From contig JAJTWR010000272.1 of NCBI GenBank assembly GCA_021613335.1, positions 1,318,501 to 1,382,500 of the forward strand: a DNA stretch of 64,000 nucleotides, read 5' to 3'. Shown here in pieces: positions 17,201-30,400 of the stretch. The notes beneath the pieces are model-generated. The model saw only the letters and a list, made by a program, of their open reading frames with translations. It made no database searches and had not been told where the DNA came from. This DNA is from Whitmania pigra. Lineage: Eukaryota; Annelida; Clitellata; Hirudinida; Haemopidae. Made by a program: the position numbers and the translations under genes. How positions within the stretch are numbered: position 1 is the stretch's first letter; each line of letters begins with the position of its first letter.

Positions 17201-18338
17201 AATGGTTCAATACTAGGTTGGATCAAAATCCTGCAAAGATTGCGTAGAATTCTACTACCTGTGGAAGAAGATCTGTGGACATGAAAGTGGGAAACTGAAA
17301 TCCATCAGGCGAAAAAATGACATCATTTACAACAACATGAGATCAAAAACATCACCCTTTCACATCTCTTCCAATGGTGGAGAGGTAAATTGCTAATTAA
17401 TTTTAATAATTATTTCAATTTGACATTTTTAATTTTTCATTTTAATTGGTTTGGCATGCATGGAGGTTAAAAGTTCTTTATGTGGTGTAAAAGAGCTTGC
17501 ACTATTGGCATGTACTGCCAGTAAATGTTCTTTGGAAGCATACTATCAGTAAGGAGTCATCCATTTATGACATTCAGAAGTGGAGGTGGGACAGGGTCCT
17601 AGCAAAGCAAAATTATCTTTCATATGTTATTTTTAAAACAGGAGTGTTTCCAACTTTCTGCACATGTCCCAACATTCACAGAGAAGACCCAGGCTTTGCT
17701 AACTACTGAGATTCAGTCTTTTCCCTTTCCCCACATCCCAAGTCCAGAAAGATCGCACCAACAAACTCTTCCCCCTAAGGCCAATACTGGGGCCACTAAA
17801 CGCCAGGTCAGAAATCCTCGGACTAACGGGAAACCGACCAGACATCGAGCCAAGCTTCCTCAGGCTTCTCCGACGTTGCTTAATCCTGATTCAAATGCTA
17901 TATTCCCTTGCAAGATATGCAAAAAGTATGTGTTGCTCATAATGTTATTCTAATGCGAGATTGATTGGGTATTAAGTCTTTAGTTAGATTCCGTTATCTG
18001 TTGGTAAATGTATGGAGATTTAAGCTTACTCACGGGACATCGTCCATTTGTTCTTACTTTGATTATTATTAATGTCATTATTATGAACATTTGTGGTTGA
18101 TATTTTTAGCCAACATAACTGTTTTCGTTGTAGGGTATTTTACAAGGTAAAGAGCAGGTCAGCCCACATGAAAACTCACAGGATGCAGGCCAATGTAAAG
18201 AAACCTCCTCCATCTCCCCCTTTTATCTACAACTACCACAGCTACCCATCTTCCTCTGTAAATTCTTCTGTCCACAAGGATAATGACTTCTCAGCAGCTA
18301 ACAAGACTTTACCTGGCAGAAGTTCAGGGACCATTTGA
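11213..18338 (+). CDS. ELM2-SANT zinc-finger corepressor of the MIDEAS/TRERF1/ZNF541 family
   Basis: Family members scaffold the MiDAC histone deacetylase complex (HDAC1/2 with DNTTIP1) in the nucleus. Fourteen exons give 1227 aa: 11213-11432, 11500-11710, 11776-12039, 12147-12249, 12430-14152, 14283-14382, 14454-14503, 14650-14740, 14883-14982, 15777-15852, 16005-16093, 17217-17384, 17642-17925, 18134-18338. Features in order: AT-hook-like RKKGRPPK (about 85-92); C2H2 fingers at 103-123, 131-151, 159-180 and 239-259; a long serine-rich low-complexity region in exon 5; ELM2 starting at HINEGPDFQANIPDLD (about 875); SANT from ETSVWSSTEIERF (980) to CVEFYYLWKK (1027); final finger C1155-C1158-H1171-H1175 within a KVKSRSAHMKTH motif shared with TRERF1 and ZNF541. 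The 16093/17217 junction uses an apparent GC-AG intron. Full phase closure supports the model. Confidence 0.88.
16321..17159 (+). mobile_element. Degenerate mariner/Tc1-like transposon inside an intron
   Basis: Imperfect terminal inverted repeats: GACAGGATGCTCC at the left, and TACAGGGTGTCCC as the reverse complement of the right end, both followed by A-rich sequence. Between them, broken plus-strand frames still show mariner transposase hallmarks: SPDLISCDF (as in SPDLxPCDF) near 16796, and DMLQRV near 16941. Stops and frameshifts make it inactive. It makes up most of the intron between the two SANT-coding exons. Confidence 0.7.
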
Positions 18339-19528
18339 TCCCGGGATTTGGCTTTGTTACTTTCTGTTTCATCCAATGTTTAAATATTCCTGCAGTCGAA
18401 TGACAATAACGAGCCAATTTTTCGGTGGTACCCATCAGGCATATTCTTTTAGCATTTTGTTACAACCGCAGCTAAACAATGCTGATTTGCATTGTTAATC
18501 TCTATTTGAATCTTAATGATTCCATTTTACTTTTCAAACTGAAACTTCTGCTGGATATTACCTGCAGTTGTCTAAATCAGGTTCATTGCTCCATTTAAGC
18601 ATTTCTTCGGTAAAATTTTGTACTTGAATTAAGTGCCCTCCTTCGACAATTTAATTGTGGTTGCATTTAATTAACTTATTTAATCTTTCTGAATGATTGC
18701 CAAATGAGGACATACTTGCCTTGTTTCTTGAAATGCTCTTAATAAATGCAAGAGATTATAAATTCGCATGGAAGCTTGAAGATGTTCCAAATTCTGAGTT
18801 GAGTGCAGCCAAAGTAACATTAACACGTCAACGTCGGACTAATACTTTTTACAAGACTTTATTCAATATTCGTACGAGTGTGTCAGAAATGTCAAGCACT
18901 TGATTGTTAACAAGTGAATCGGTTGCGACAGTTAGTGAGATTGCACAATGGTGTGTGTTTGGAGCAAAATGGTTACAGGGATAGATGACTCAGCAATTAG
19001 CTATTGAAATATGTTTGGCCTCGTGAAGATAACTACCAAAAAATAACTAATTTTAAATTCTTGAATAAATTTATACATAAAATTTGAAAAACATGCAAAT
19101 TTGGTAATCTGCAGTAACATGGTGAGAAAAAGTAAACTGTTTAATGAAACAGCATTGAAATCCCTCAATAGTTGGTGAGATGGCATCAATTTTTGTTATT
19201 GTTATATAATCCTTGGGTAGAGCTGGAAAATATAATTACACAGTTGTTATTGTTGTTATTATTATATTATTATTATCATTATTATTATTCAAGAATTACA
19301 TATCAATCATTTCAGATAAAAATATTGTACAATTCACTTGTCAAACACAAACGAAGCTTCAAACTAAATAGAACTAAAAAAAGTAGGAATGAAAGAATGA
19401 ATAAGGTTCATCAAACAATCTTGTGGTCTATGTGCATTGAGCCATTTATTTCCAAAGTAACATAGTAAAGAGAACTATTGCAAGCGAAATCAATAGAACC
19501 AAAACAATGTCTTTTGTTGGACTAAGGA
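18339..19528. other. Convergent intergenic region
   Basis: 3' flanks of the ELM2-SANT gene (+) and the ASPP gene (-). An AATAAA at about 18740 could end the plus-strand transcript. A TTATTG/TTATTA microsatellite lies at about 19242-19290. No gene seen. Confidence 0.5.
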
Positions 19529-22500
19529 TTAGCTCCAAGGAGTCTTCTCCCGCTGGAAGGGACAGCATATATATGATTGCAACAAATAAGACGCGACGAT
19601 TTGAATACAGACAAAAATGGCCAAATCTTATTTGGAATGAAACAGTGGAATATATGCACAGGATCCAAAGCATTTTATTGAGAAGAACTTCAGTACCTAA
19701 GATACACAGAAAACAGAATTCGTAGCAATAGAAGCTTACCCCAATTAAATTTCTGGGAATGTAGCCTTCCATGCCCTCTAGACAACCCCACCACCATTCC
19801 TCTTCCTGGCTATCCCCTTTTCTTAGAATGATCAAGCAATCTCCCATCTTGAATGACAATTCGTCATGGCCTTCAGAATTGAAGTCATACAGTGCATAAA
19901 CAACACCATTATTTGATAAACCCAAGTCTTTTTCTATTCCTTTGAAAATTTACGTTATTGATAAATTAAAATAATAGTTTTTTTTGTAAGGTTAATAAGT
20001 AAAAATTTACTTAGAAGATAATCACAAGTTTCCTGAAAGCCTTCCTCTGTTTCATCACATTTGTCAGAAGGCAGCTCCAAGTCATCAAATGAAGATGCAA
20101 ACACAGAGGCTCCATTTTCGATGAGGAATTCACAAATTTTGACATCATTGCAGGAAGCTGCACAATGCAGAGGAGTCCTGTTAATGCAAGACCATAGAAC
20201 AACTTTTTAAGTTATAAAACTCATCCTTCATTTGCATTTTATGCTGGATAATATAATAAATTCTGCAAAATTGGCAAATGGATCATCTGTGTTATTCCTT
20301 GTCAGGAAAGGGGGAGGAAGAGCATTTTGTTAAGATCTGGCCAAGTCTTAAAATACTACAATCACCTATGCAAAGTTTATGATTTATGTAATTTTTCTGT
20401 TAAAACTTAAAAAATTAGGGCTGGTACTGATTAAAATTTTTTTGTTCCATTAATTGAATTTTTAATCAATTAATCAAAGTAGTTGGATCTACATGTGCAT
20501 TATAATTAATTGAATTTTTAATCAATGTAGATCCAACTACTTTTAGTTCTTCTGGTTGCATTGCAACTCTGCATTAGTTTGTGATAAATGTATCATTCAC
20601 TACATAATCATTCACGACTTAATCACCAGGCACCAACCAGTTAATGGCAATAATCAATGACTTAACTTCATCAAGCAAGCAACCTAAAGCAACTGATATC
20701 ATTTTCCAGCTTCCCGCTCGTTAAAAAAATAGAATAAAAATAGAAGAAAAATAATAAGAAGTTACATTTATTAATATTGGTTAAAGCAAAGTTAATACCA
20801 TCCATCGAGATCTGGAACATTGATGTCACATCCTTCTTCTACCAGAAAGGTCACAATGTGAAAATGCTCAGCAAATACGGCATAATGGAGAGCAGTCATG
20901 CCATCTTCATTTCTAACATTGATGTTACCAATCTGATTGACACAAAGTCATTTAATAGCATCACTCACAGATTTTCATACCAGTTACTATTAAAGGTTCC
21001 ATTAATTTGATCAATGAATTTTGATGTATCTTAAAAAAGTAATTATTGCCCACAATGTATAATTAAATTACCAGATGGAAAGTTAATTAAGCAATAGAAG
21101 CAATGGAATAGTGATAAGCAAATTTTTAATGTTTATATTGATCATAAACAGAGGAAAGTGATTAAAAACACTCCTTTGTCCATTTAAAAAAGAAACTTGT
21201 TATCTAATAAGTCAGAATGCTTAAAGACATTTCAAATAAGAAACCTTGTAAATGGCATCCCTGACAACTCCCAATTCCCCTTCAACGGCAGCATTAAAAA
21301 GCAGAGCGACCGGATCAAATCTCACTTTTTTGTCAGAAGTGGGCATTGTTCTGCTAGATTGCTTCTTTCTCAGATTACCCTTCAAACCTCCTCTTTTTTG
21401 GGGCTTCAGAACAACTAAACTATTATGATGGGTCAAAAGCTCTAATTGATGGCTCCATCTTTTTGGCCCGATAGAAATGATTTCATTTTCATTGGACAAA
21501 TCTCCGAGAGAAACTTGTCTTCGCAAAGGGACATTCACCTTGACTGGAGAGATCATGCCTTGCCTGGCCTCATTTTTCTCACCCAATTTGATGCACTTTC
21601 CATTGCAGCACTTGTGACAGCCACCGGCATTGCTAACTTCTCCCATCTCTGGCTGGAGCATCACATCAAAATTTACTCTGTTAATAGTGTGACGATGGCT
21701 CGATTCACGATTTAGTCGGTCATCAATTAGACTGTCCAAAGATTTTTCCATAAAATTGTTTGGAGAACCAATACTATGGCTGTTGCCATTCATTGCTATT
21801 ATGTCTGCAAGTTTATTTGAGGCACTGTTTTGCTTATTGCTTGTACTCGATTCTATAAACCCCATTTTATAGTCAATCAAATGACAATTATCCAGATTTT
21901 TTTTGCATCCAAGTTCTTCATAGCATCTTACACTTGTTTCAGAAGTTGTTTCTTCCAGCATATTAACGACAGATGGTTTACATGGTGGATCAACAATGAA
22001 TATTTCCTCTTCTGAGTCTATACTTAGAGCTAATTTATCAAAAGGCTTCAAAATAGTATCATTGCTAGGATGTTCAATTCGTATATCCTTGAAAATGCCC
22101 TCATGTGAACTTGAAGATTTGCTGGTCATGGTTGGAGATCCAACTCCTTCTTTTATTATCTTTATGTCATAACTAAGCAAACATTTTGAATGTTTTGAGG
22201 CTTTTTTTATTTTTGCATTCAGCCTTTCAAGCTCAGCTTTAGACTCCAGAAGTTTTACCTCAAGATCATTTATTCTCTTTACTTTCTCCAAATAAATGCT
22301 ATCCAAGTCCTTCAAATAACAAATAAAATTATGCTTTTATAACTTAATGGCAAGCTTAAAAATAATTTTTATTTTGAAGTTGATTTCACATTTTATATCT
22401 TTTGTCATATGAACCTTAAGTAAAAATATGACAAATAACATGAAATTTAGTATTTCACTTGTGCTGTGAAAGAGATGATTTTATTCTGAAGCTCTTCTTT

Positions 22501-22942
22501 CTGATGCTTCAAAATGTCATTCCATTTCTTCAGATTCTCTAAGTTGGAGCATAACACATTGAGCTCATCCTTCTTGGAAACTAAATCTGATTCACTCCTC
22601 TTGATACTCTCTTGCAAAGATGCTAACTTTAATCCTGAAAATGTTCAAATGAGAAGTGAAAATAATTTGAGCACACTCCAGACCCAACTTACCTGTTGCT
22701 ATGCTAGATTTTGATCTTGCCTGGATATCTCTCCTAATTTCTAACAAACTGGATTTTAATCTATTTTTGTCTTCTATGCTTGCAATCAGTTGCTTTAGCC
22801 AAGTTTCCAGTTCTTGAGATTTTAACTTCAACTTTGCATTCCTTGTGCGGAGTCGTTTTAAATGCATTTCTTGACTTTCGACTTGAAATGCAACGGAGTT
22901 GTTTCCATTAGTCAAATCGCTGAGTTCCTCTCGCAAGGACAT
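19529..22942 (-). CDS. ASPP: ASPP family protein (PPP1R13B/TP53BP2-like)
   Basis: ASPP proteins bind protein phosphatase 1 and p53-family or junction proteins through C-terminal ankyrin and SH3 domains. Seven exons: 22942-22693, 22634-22459, 22309-21245, 20932-20799, 20177-20011, 19939-19740, 19552-19529, giving 671 aa. The ATG at 22942 is the first after an in-frame TGA. N-terminal about 180 residues: coiled coil. Middle: low complexity. KKVRFDPVALLFNAAVEGE (about 469-487) corresponds to the PP1-docking/ankyrin-entry segment (RVKFNPLALLLDAALEGE in vertebrates). Ankyrin repeats follow (GMTALHYAVFAEH, GWTPLHCAASCNDVKIC), then SH3 from ALYDF (613-617) through EEEWWWGCLEG to PRNLIG (664). The last exon adds only REKTPWS; this short tail fits the family, but the exon is small and less certain. 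Confidence 0.9.
20450..20543. repeat. Intronic fold-back structure with direct repeats
   Basis: Perfect 19-nt inverted arms at 20476-20494 (aaagtagttggatctacat) and 20525-20543, with a 30-nt loop. A direct repeat of ttaattgaatttttaatcaa occurs at about 20450 and again at about 20506, interleaved with the arms. Located in an ASPP intron. Confidence 0.75.
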
Positions 22943-23714
22943 GGATGTATTTAAAATCCTTCATAAAATTTCTTGGCAAGTACAACAAATGTATGACTAC
23001 TGTTAACACAAATATGCCTATATAATCGGAAATATAAATATAAATCAAAAAAGTGTAAATCGGAAACAGAAATAATAACCAATAATTAATTTCCGATTCC
23101 GTCTAAGTATACTAATTGTTAGTTTTTTATACGGCTAATGCAAGCCTGATCCGAATATTAAAGGTCTGGTACATGAAACGCAAATTACCTCCTCCGCTAA
23201 AAAATCTAATTAAGGAACCCACATTCCAACAAATTTAACAGGGGCAAGCCATTAAAGGTCAGGATCAATTTTGGATATGAAATTTAAAATTTTTTAAATA
23301 GAGCATGTGCCACAGGCTTTTAATAACAAACACCTAACAATATTTTTGTTTTTGAATAATATCGGTGTAGATCAAGGTAGTTCCACCTTGAAAAATAAAT
23401 ACATGGTAATATCTTGAACTTTATCAAAGCCTTAAATTCACAAAATATAAATTTTAATTTTAGGGATTGAGATCAGTCTGTGTCATAATTTAAATAATTA
23501 TTAGTTACATTTTTTAATTACTTACAAGTAAGGAAAATGAGTTTATTTTTGGTCTAAATGTATTAAATAATAACAAATTTGCTTTAATTAAATTATAATT
23601 TTAATTGTTGTGCGCTATCCAACGAATGCACCCTTTGTGCTACACTCCAACAATACGGCTGTTTCAGGCCTTCGATTTTTACGGTCATAGTTTCTGTATC
23701 TCTATCCTAAAGCA
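22943..23714. other. Divergent intergenic region between ASPP and RAB1
   Basis: 772 bp between divergent start codons; likely holds both promoters. Nothing specific is recognised. Confidence 0.45.
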
Positions 23715-25710
<1,996 letters not shown>

Positions 25711-27455
25711 GTTGTTAGCCATAAATTCTCACAATGGCCTGTGAGATGCACAAAGTTTAAGTCCACTTGCCAGTGAGATCAAGAGAATAAAGGATAGTTA
25801 GCTATTATGCATGTGGACTTGGTTTAAAATTTTGAATTTTGTGCCTGGATGACTGGTTGTGCTTGAGTTAGGTTTGATGGAACTTTCCAGGCATCTGCTT
25901 TTCCGTGTTTTGTGCTCGTCGTGTTTTCGCATCGTCGGCACCCTACGAAGGTCCTGCTGAATTCATTTTGCGGTTTTGTTTCTCACGTCGGTCGAGAGAA
26001 ACGTTTGGTTCTGAAATTAATTAAAGGAGTGCTTAAATGGAAAGTGGTCATTCTAATATTTTAAGTTTATTTATTTTCTGGAGGAAAAATGGACATCTTG
26101 GGCCTGTTCCCAGCAAACATTTTATGCTTGTCTTTGTAGCTTCGATGTCCAGATCTGTTATTGCAATTCTAGATGCCTACGTTGACGGTTGAGCACATAA
26201 TCTGGGACTTAATGTTAGATTTTGAGAAGCGCTTTAATACTAGTTTAGCCATTCCTGTGCTAAACTGGGAAGAACTAATGTGTTTGGGCTCTATGTTGAT
26301 GATTATAGGTTCTTATTGTATAGGTATCGTTTGTTATTTCATTCTCCTTTTCATTAATTTTAGACCTGATTAATTGCAGCTCTTCACTTCTATTATTATT
26401 ATTATTATTATTGAAGTTTTTGTGGACATGTTTTATTTATGAAATTGTAATACAGAGTCGTGCAGCAGTAGTATAGCTAGGTCATTAAGGGTTTTCTCGA
26501 AATAAGCGGTTGCCAGATTCTACTATTACTTGACGCAGGGATCGAGATCGCATGCGCGATGACCATATACCATTTGTCTTGTAAAACAGCGTATTAAATA
26601 ACAATTATTAAATAAATGCAATCGAGGGTCAAGTTTTTGGAGAGCCGCGCCGACCTGCAAGTTATGGACAAAGTTGGGTCGCGTTCCAGGTTTTCGTAAA
26701 AGGTAATTATTATATTGCTGATATATTTAAACCCAGCTTGGCGTTCGCTAGGCTTCGTAAGTTTGGGTTTTTGTGGGGCAATGCAAAATCAAAAATAAAG
26801 AGATATTTCGGAGCTAAACGAAGGGATTTCATTTCGCGAAATCTCTGGGGTTCATTTGACGATTCAAGTGGGTTCTCAAGTTGTGTTGGATATGGTTTTA
26901 TAAATTTCCTGTTGTGAATAGAAAATATATATATTTCTTTTTTGTAGCCTTTTTCGTCCAGAATTATGTTGTATTTAGTACTTAGTAAAAGTAGCAAGAG
27001 GAGTGTCTGTGTTTTAGGAACCCTGGAGTTGCCTCTCCCTCGGCAGGGAAGATGAAAAGAATGCGCGTTTTGCAGTAGGCAGCTCCCATCAATCTCTTCG
27101 TATCGAGACACCACCTCAATCCGGCTCCTAAGCTTCTGCTCTTTGTGAAATTTGCCAACACAAAAACATTAGCCTTTTTATCAGACGCAACTCCGGCTGT
27201 AATAAAGTACGAAGTAAACACAACTTTGCCTCGCGTACGCGCCCTGTGTGATTTCTCTCGGATATTTTTATGCCATTACATTTTCAAAGGAATATCCACC
27301 ACTCGACGCGTTTGTATATTCGTGTTTCATGTGCTGCTTCAAAACTGGTTCCGATGTGCTGATGTTTCATTTGCGAGATGCACCCAAGAAGAATTGTTCT
27401 GCTGAATTTATAATTTTATGAGTCCGAAAGGACATGATAAATTAAGTTACAAAAG
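25711..27455. other. RAB1 3' flank and BCL11-like 5' region
   Basis: 3' UTR of RAB1, a short TTA microsatellite at about 26390-26412, and then less AT-rich sequence from about 26980 to 27400 that is likely promoter/5' UTR of the BCL11-like gene. Open frames on both strands there have no recognisable content. Confidence 0.45.
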
Positions 27456-30400
27456 ATGTCCTTTAGAAGGAAGACGAGGATACCGCGAAGGAAAAGATTA
27501 CTCCAACAAACTGGTATTTTCTTATAATTTCTGATGAGTGAATTGTGATAATCATCTACCGACGACTCCTAATTTTCACCGGTCTTTTTTATCACTAATC
27601 TTTAAGACATCGTCGAGCAAGGCAGGTTTAAGATCGGAGGTTTTGCTAAATCTTCGTATTTTATAACATTTCCTCTATTTCTTACTCAAGTTAACGTGCC
27701 TAAAATATAGGAGGCCACGTTGCTACAGTTTTTATTTAGGTGATTATTTAAGACACGTAAAAAGTCATGTTTACGAATGCTTCGCGATGAGTCACTTTTA
27801 GCGGCGTTTCTTGCTTCTGCTAAAAGTTGGAAACTTCATATGCTCGACACTAAGCTGTTCATGTTCAAAAATACAATCATGCAATTTTCTTTTCAATTCT
27901 TGTTGATTCGATAGCTTTTCCGAAATTTCTAATAATTCGCCATTTACAAATTCCGATACTTTTTGAACCTTTCCTAGAAATAGGAACTGACATTGAGTCT
28001 TTGTCCTACAAACTATCCCTTCCGACGCCTTTTTAAGTGCTGCCTTGTTTCTACTCAATTTTCAGGATCTGATTGGCTAGTTATTTGTTGCCTTAATGTC
28101 TGGAGCTTCATCCTTCGTATTATTTTTTATTGAGATAAGGTGTTCTATGGCAGGCAGTTTGGGGATTTTTAGTAATTATTTGTGATTTAGCATGAAACAA
28201 AATTTTTGATGTGCACAGAGTATGTGATGAAAGGTTAATCCTCCGAAATAATTAATAATGGTAGATTAAAAAAAAATTGGTTGCTGCATGCACTTAGGTT
28301 TTCGAGCTGGAAGACTTCAACAGCTATCAAGATATGTGTCTGTTGAATAATTTTTTTTTGTTGCCCACAAGGTTCACGTGCGTCGTACGTGAGTTATGAA
28401 GATTTTATTATTAGTCACAGTGAAGACCTTCACGTGCATAACTCTACGTTGTTGAAGACATTGTGGAAACATTTGATCAAGACTTTGTTTCTGGCTCCAA
28501 TGGTCAATGATGGTTTCTAGCGATGCCGGGTTTAGGCGACCTGTGCCATTGCATTCCACCGACCAGACTACACCGGGTAAATCCGGCTCCGGTTTCCTGT
28601 CGGCTTTATTATAACTCATAATTAATTTACATTGGAAGTGAACTTCTCATGTTATTTTGGTTGCTGTCAAATATTCCTATTTTTGATGAAAACATTTTCG
28701 TCGAAAGCTTTTGACGTATTCATTGTCGCCGGGATTTTTGGCGGTCTGCTTTCTGACAAGATGGCGTGCAATTAATGCTGCAAAGCATCTACTGCTGTCA
28801 CAGTAGAATCACAGTCTAAATATAAAATAATGTTCTAAACGATTAAATGATTAGCTAGAAATCCATATTAGAACACTTTTACGGCCTAATTTGCTAATTT
28901 TTGGGATTTTGCCAGGGGTGTAATTTTATGAATTTGCAATCTTAGCAAATGAATAATTGTATTTTTATTAATTTTGGGGGAAAGGCGTTACTTTAATTCC
29001 GAAAGTTATCTTCAAGAGAATCTGGCGTTAGCTAATCTGGATAATATTGGAAAAGGTTGAGCTTTTATTCTCCTCCATTAATGAAATGCAAGAAGTTTCA
29101 AGAAGACATGCCTCTCGTTTTGAGTATAATCTGCAACCATGAAATTACCACAAATTAAATTATATTTAAGTTCTTCGCCTTTCATTGCAACTTAGCGTCT
29201 CTGGTTTGAAGCGATCGATTTCACATTACTAGATGTAGTTTACGACCATCCTTTGATGCTGGTTGCAACCTTCCTCTTCTGCCTAGCATCTCCTTTATGC
29301 ATCTCCTCATGCAATGGCGTTTTGACAAGACATGTATATTTGGCTAGTTTATGAATTTCCGTTCGCAGTCTTTGAATCATTTACTTTAGAGATGCCTTTA
29401 AGTGATGATTTTGGTCTTCTCTAAATGTCTGAATTTAAGTCTATAACATTCGCTAAAACCTGCTTTTACACGGTTTCTTTGCAGAGGAATGTAGTGATTA
29501 CGTAACCTGTGGCCTCTGCGGGACACAATTTGAATTTGAGGACATTTTATCCTTCATTGAACACAAACCAGCGTGCCAAGCACTCGCGAAAAGAGCTCAA
29601 GACTCTCTGGTGATAGACAAGCACGATGAAACTTCAACCTTGGAGAAGAAGAAAAAGTTAGAAGATCATGGACAATACGGTACTTGCATGTGATATTTGC
29701 TGAGTTTTGTTGTGAACGTGTAGAAAGCGAGTTTTAATGCCTAAAATGTTTTGGCCTCTGGAAAGAACATATCTAAGTCGAAACGTAAGGGTCCCTTAAA
29801 AACGATAAGCACATAGGCTTCTTTCTATCAGCTATTTAGTTACATCGGCCGATTCCGTATCATTTCCTGCTTCTACGTCTCATAACTTATTTTTTGTCCA
29901 CTTAATTCTTCTTGATTTATTTATTTTAGCTTGTGCTTTTTAGTTGCTTAAAGTTCTAGGTTATATTCGAGGTCCTCAATAGTTAATAAAGATATTAAGT
30001 AACTGGAAAGAGGTCAACTTTTACAAATTTTCGACCATAGATCAATTCTAATTTCAAAAACCAAATTCCGTAATCTTCTCATCGATCCGATCTTTTAAAT
30101 GTCTTTACCAAAAGTCTTTGCAAAAATCTCTGGTTGATCCATTCGGTAAGAAATTGGAATTTGGTAATTTAATGCAATTATGAATTAGTCTAATAGTCTA
30201 CTGCTTAATACTGGAATTACTTATTTACTCTCATTTCCTACTCAAATCATCAACTGATAGTTAACAGAGTCTTTAAAAAGTTAAGAAACATTGACAATTT
30301 AAAAACATTTCTTTAAAAAATGTTCCTCGAATAAATTTTGAGTTTTTCTACTCGGACGTTGCCATAATGCAATCGACTTAGTCACTAAACGCTAAACATG

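Noticed and set aside
22514..22714. Plus-strand open frames opposite the ASPP exons
   Set aside because: Antisense shadows of coding exons whose minus-strand reading matches the ASPP model.
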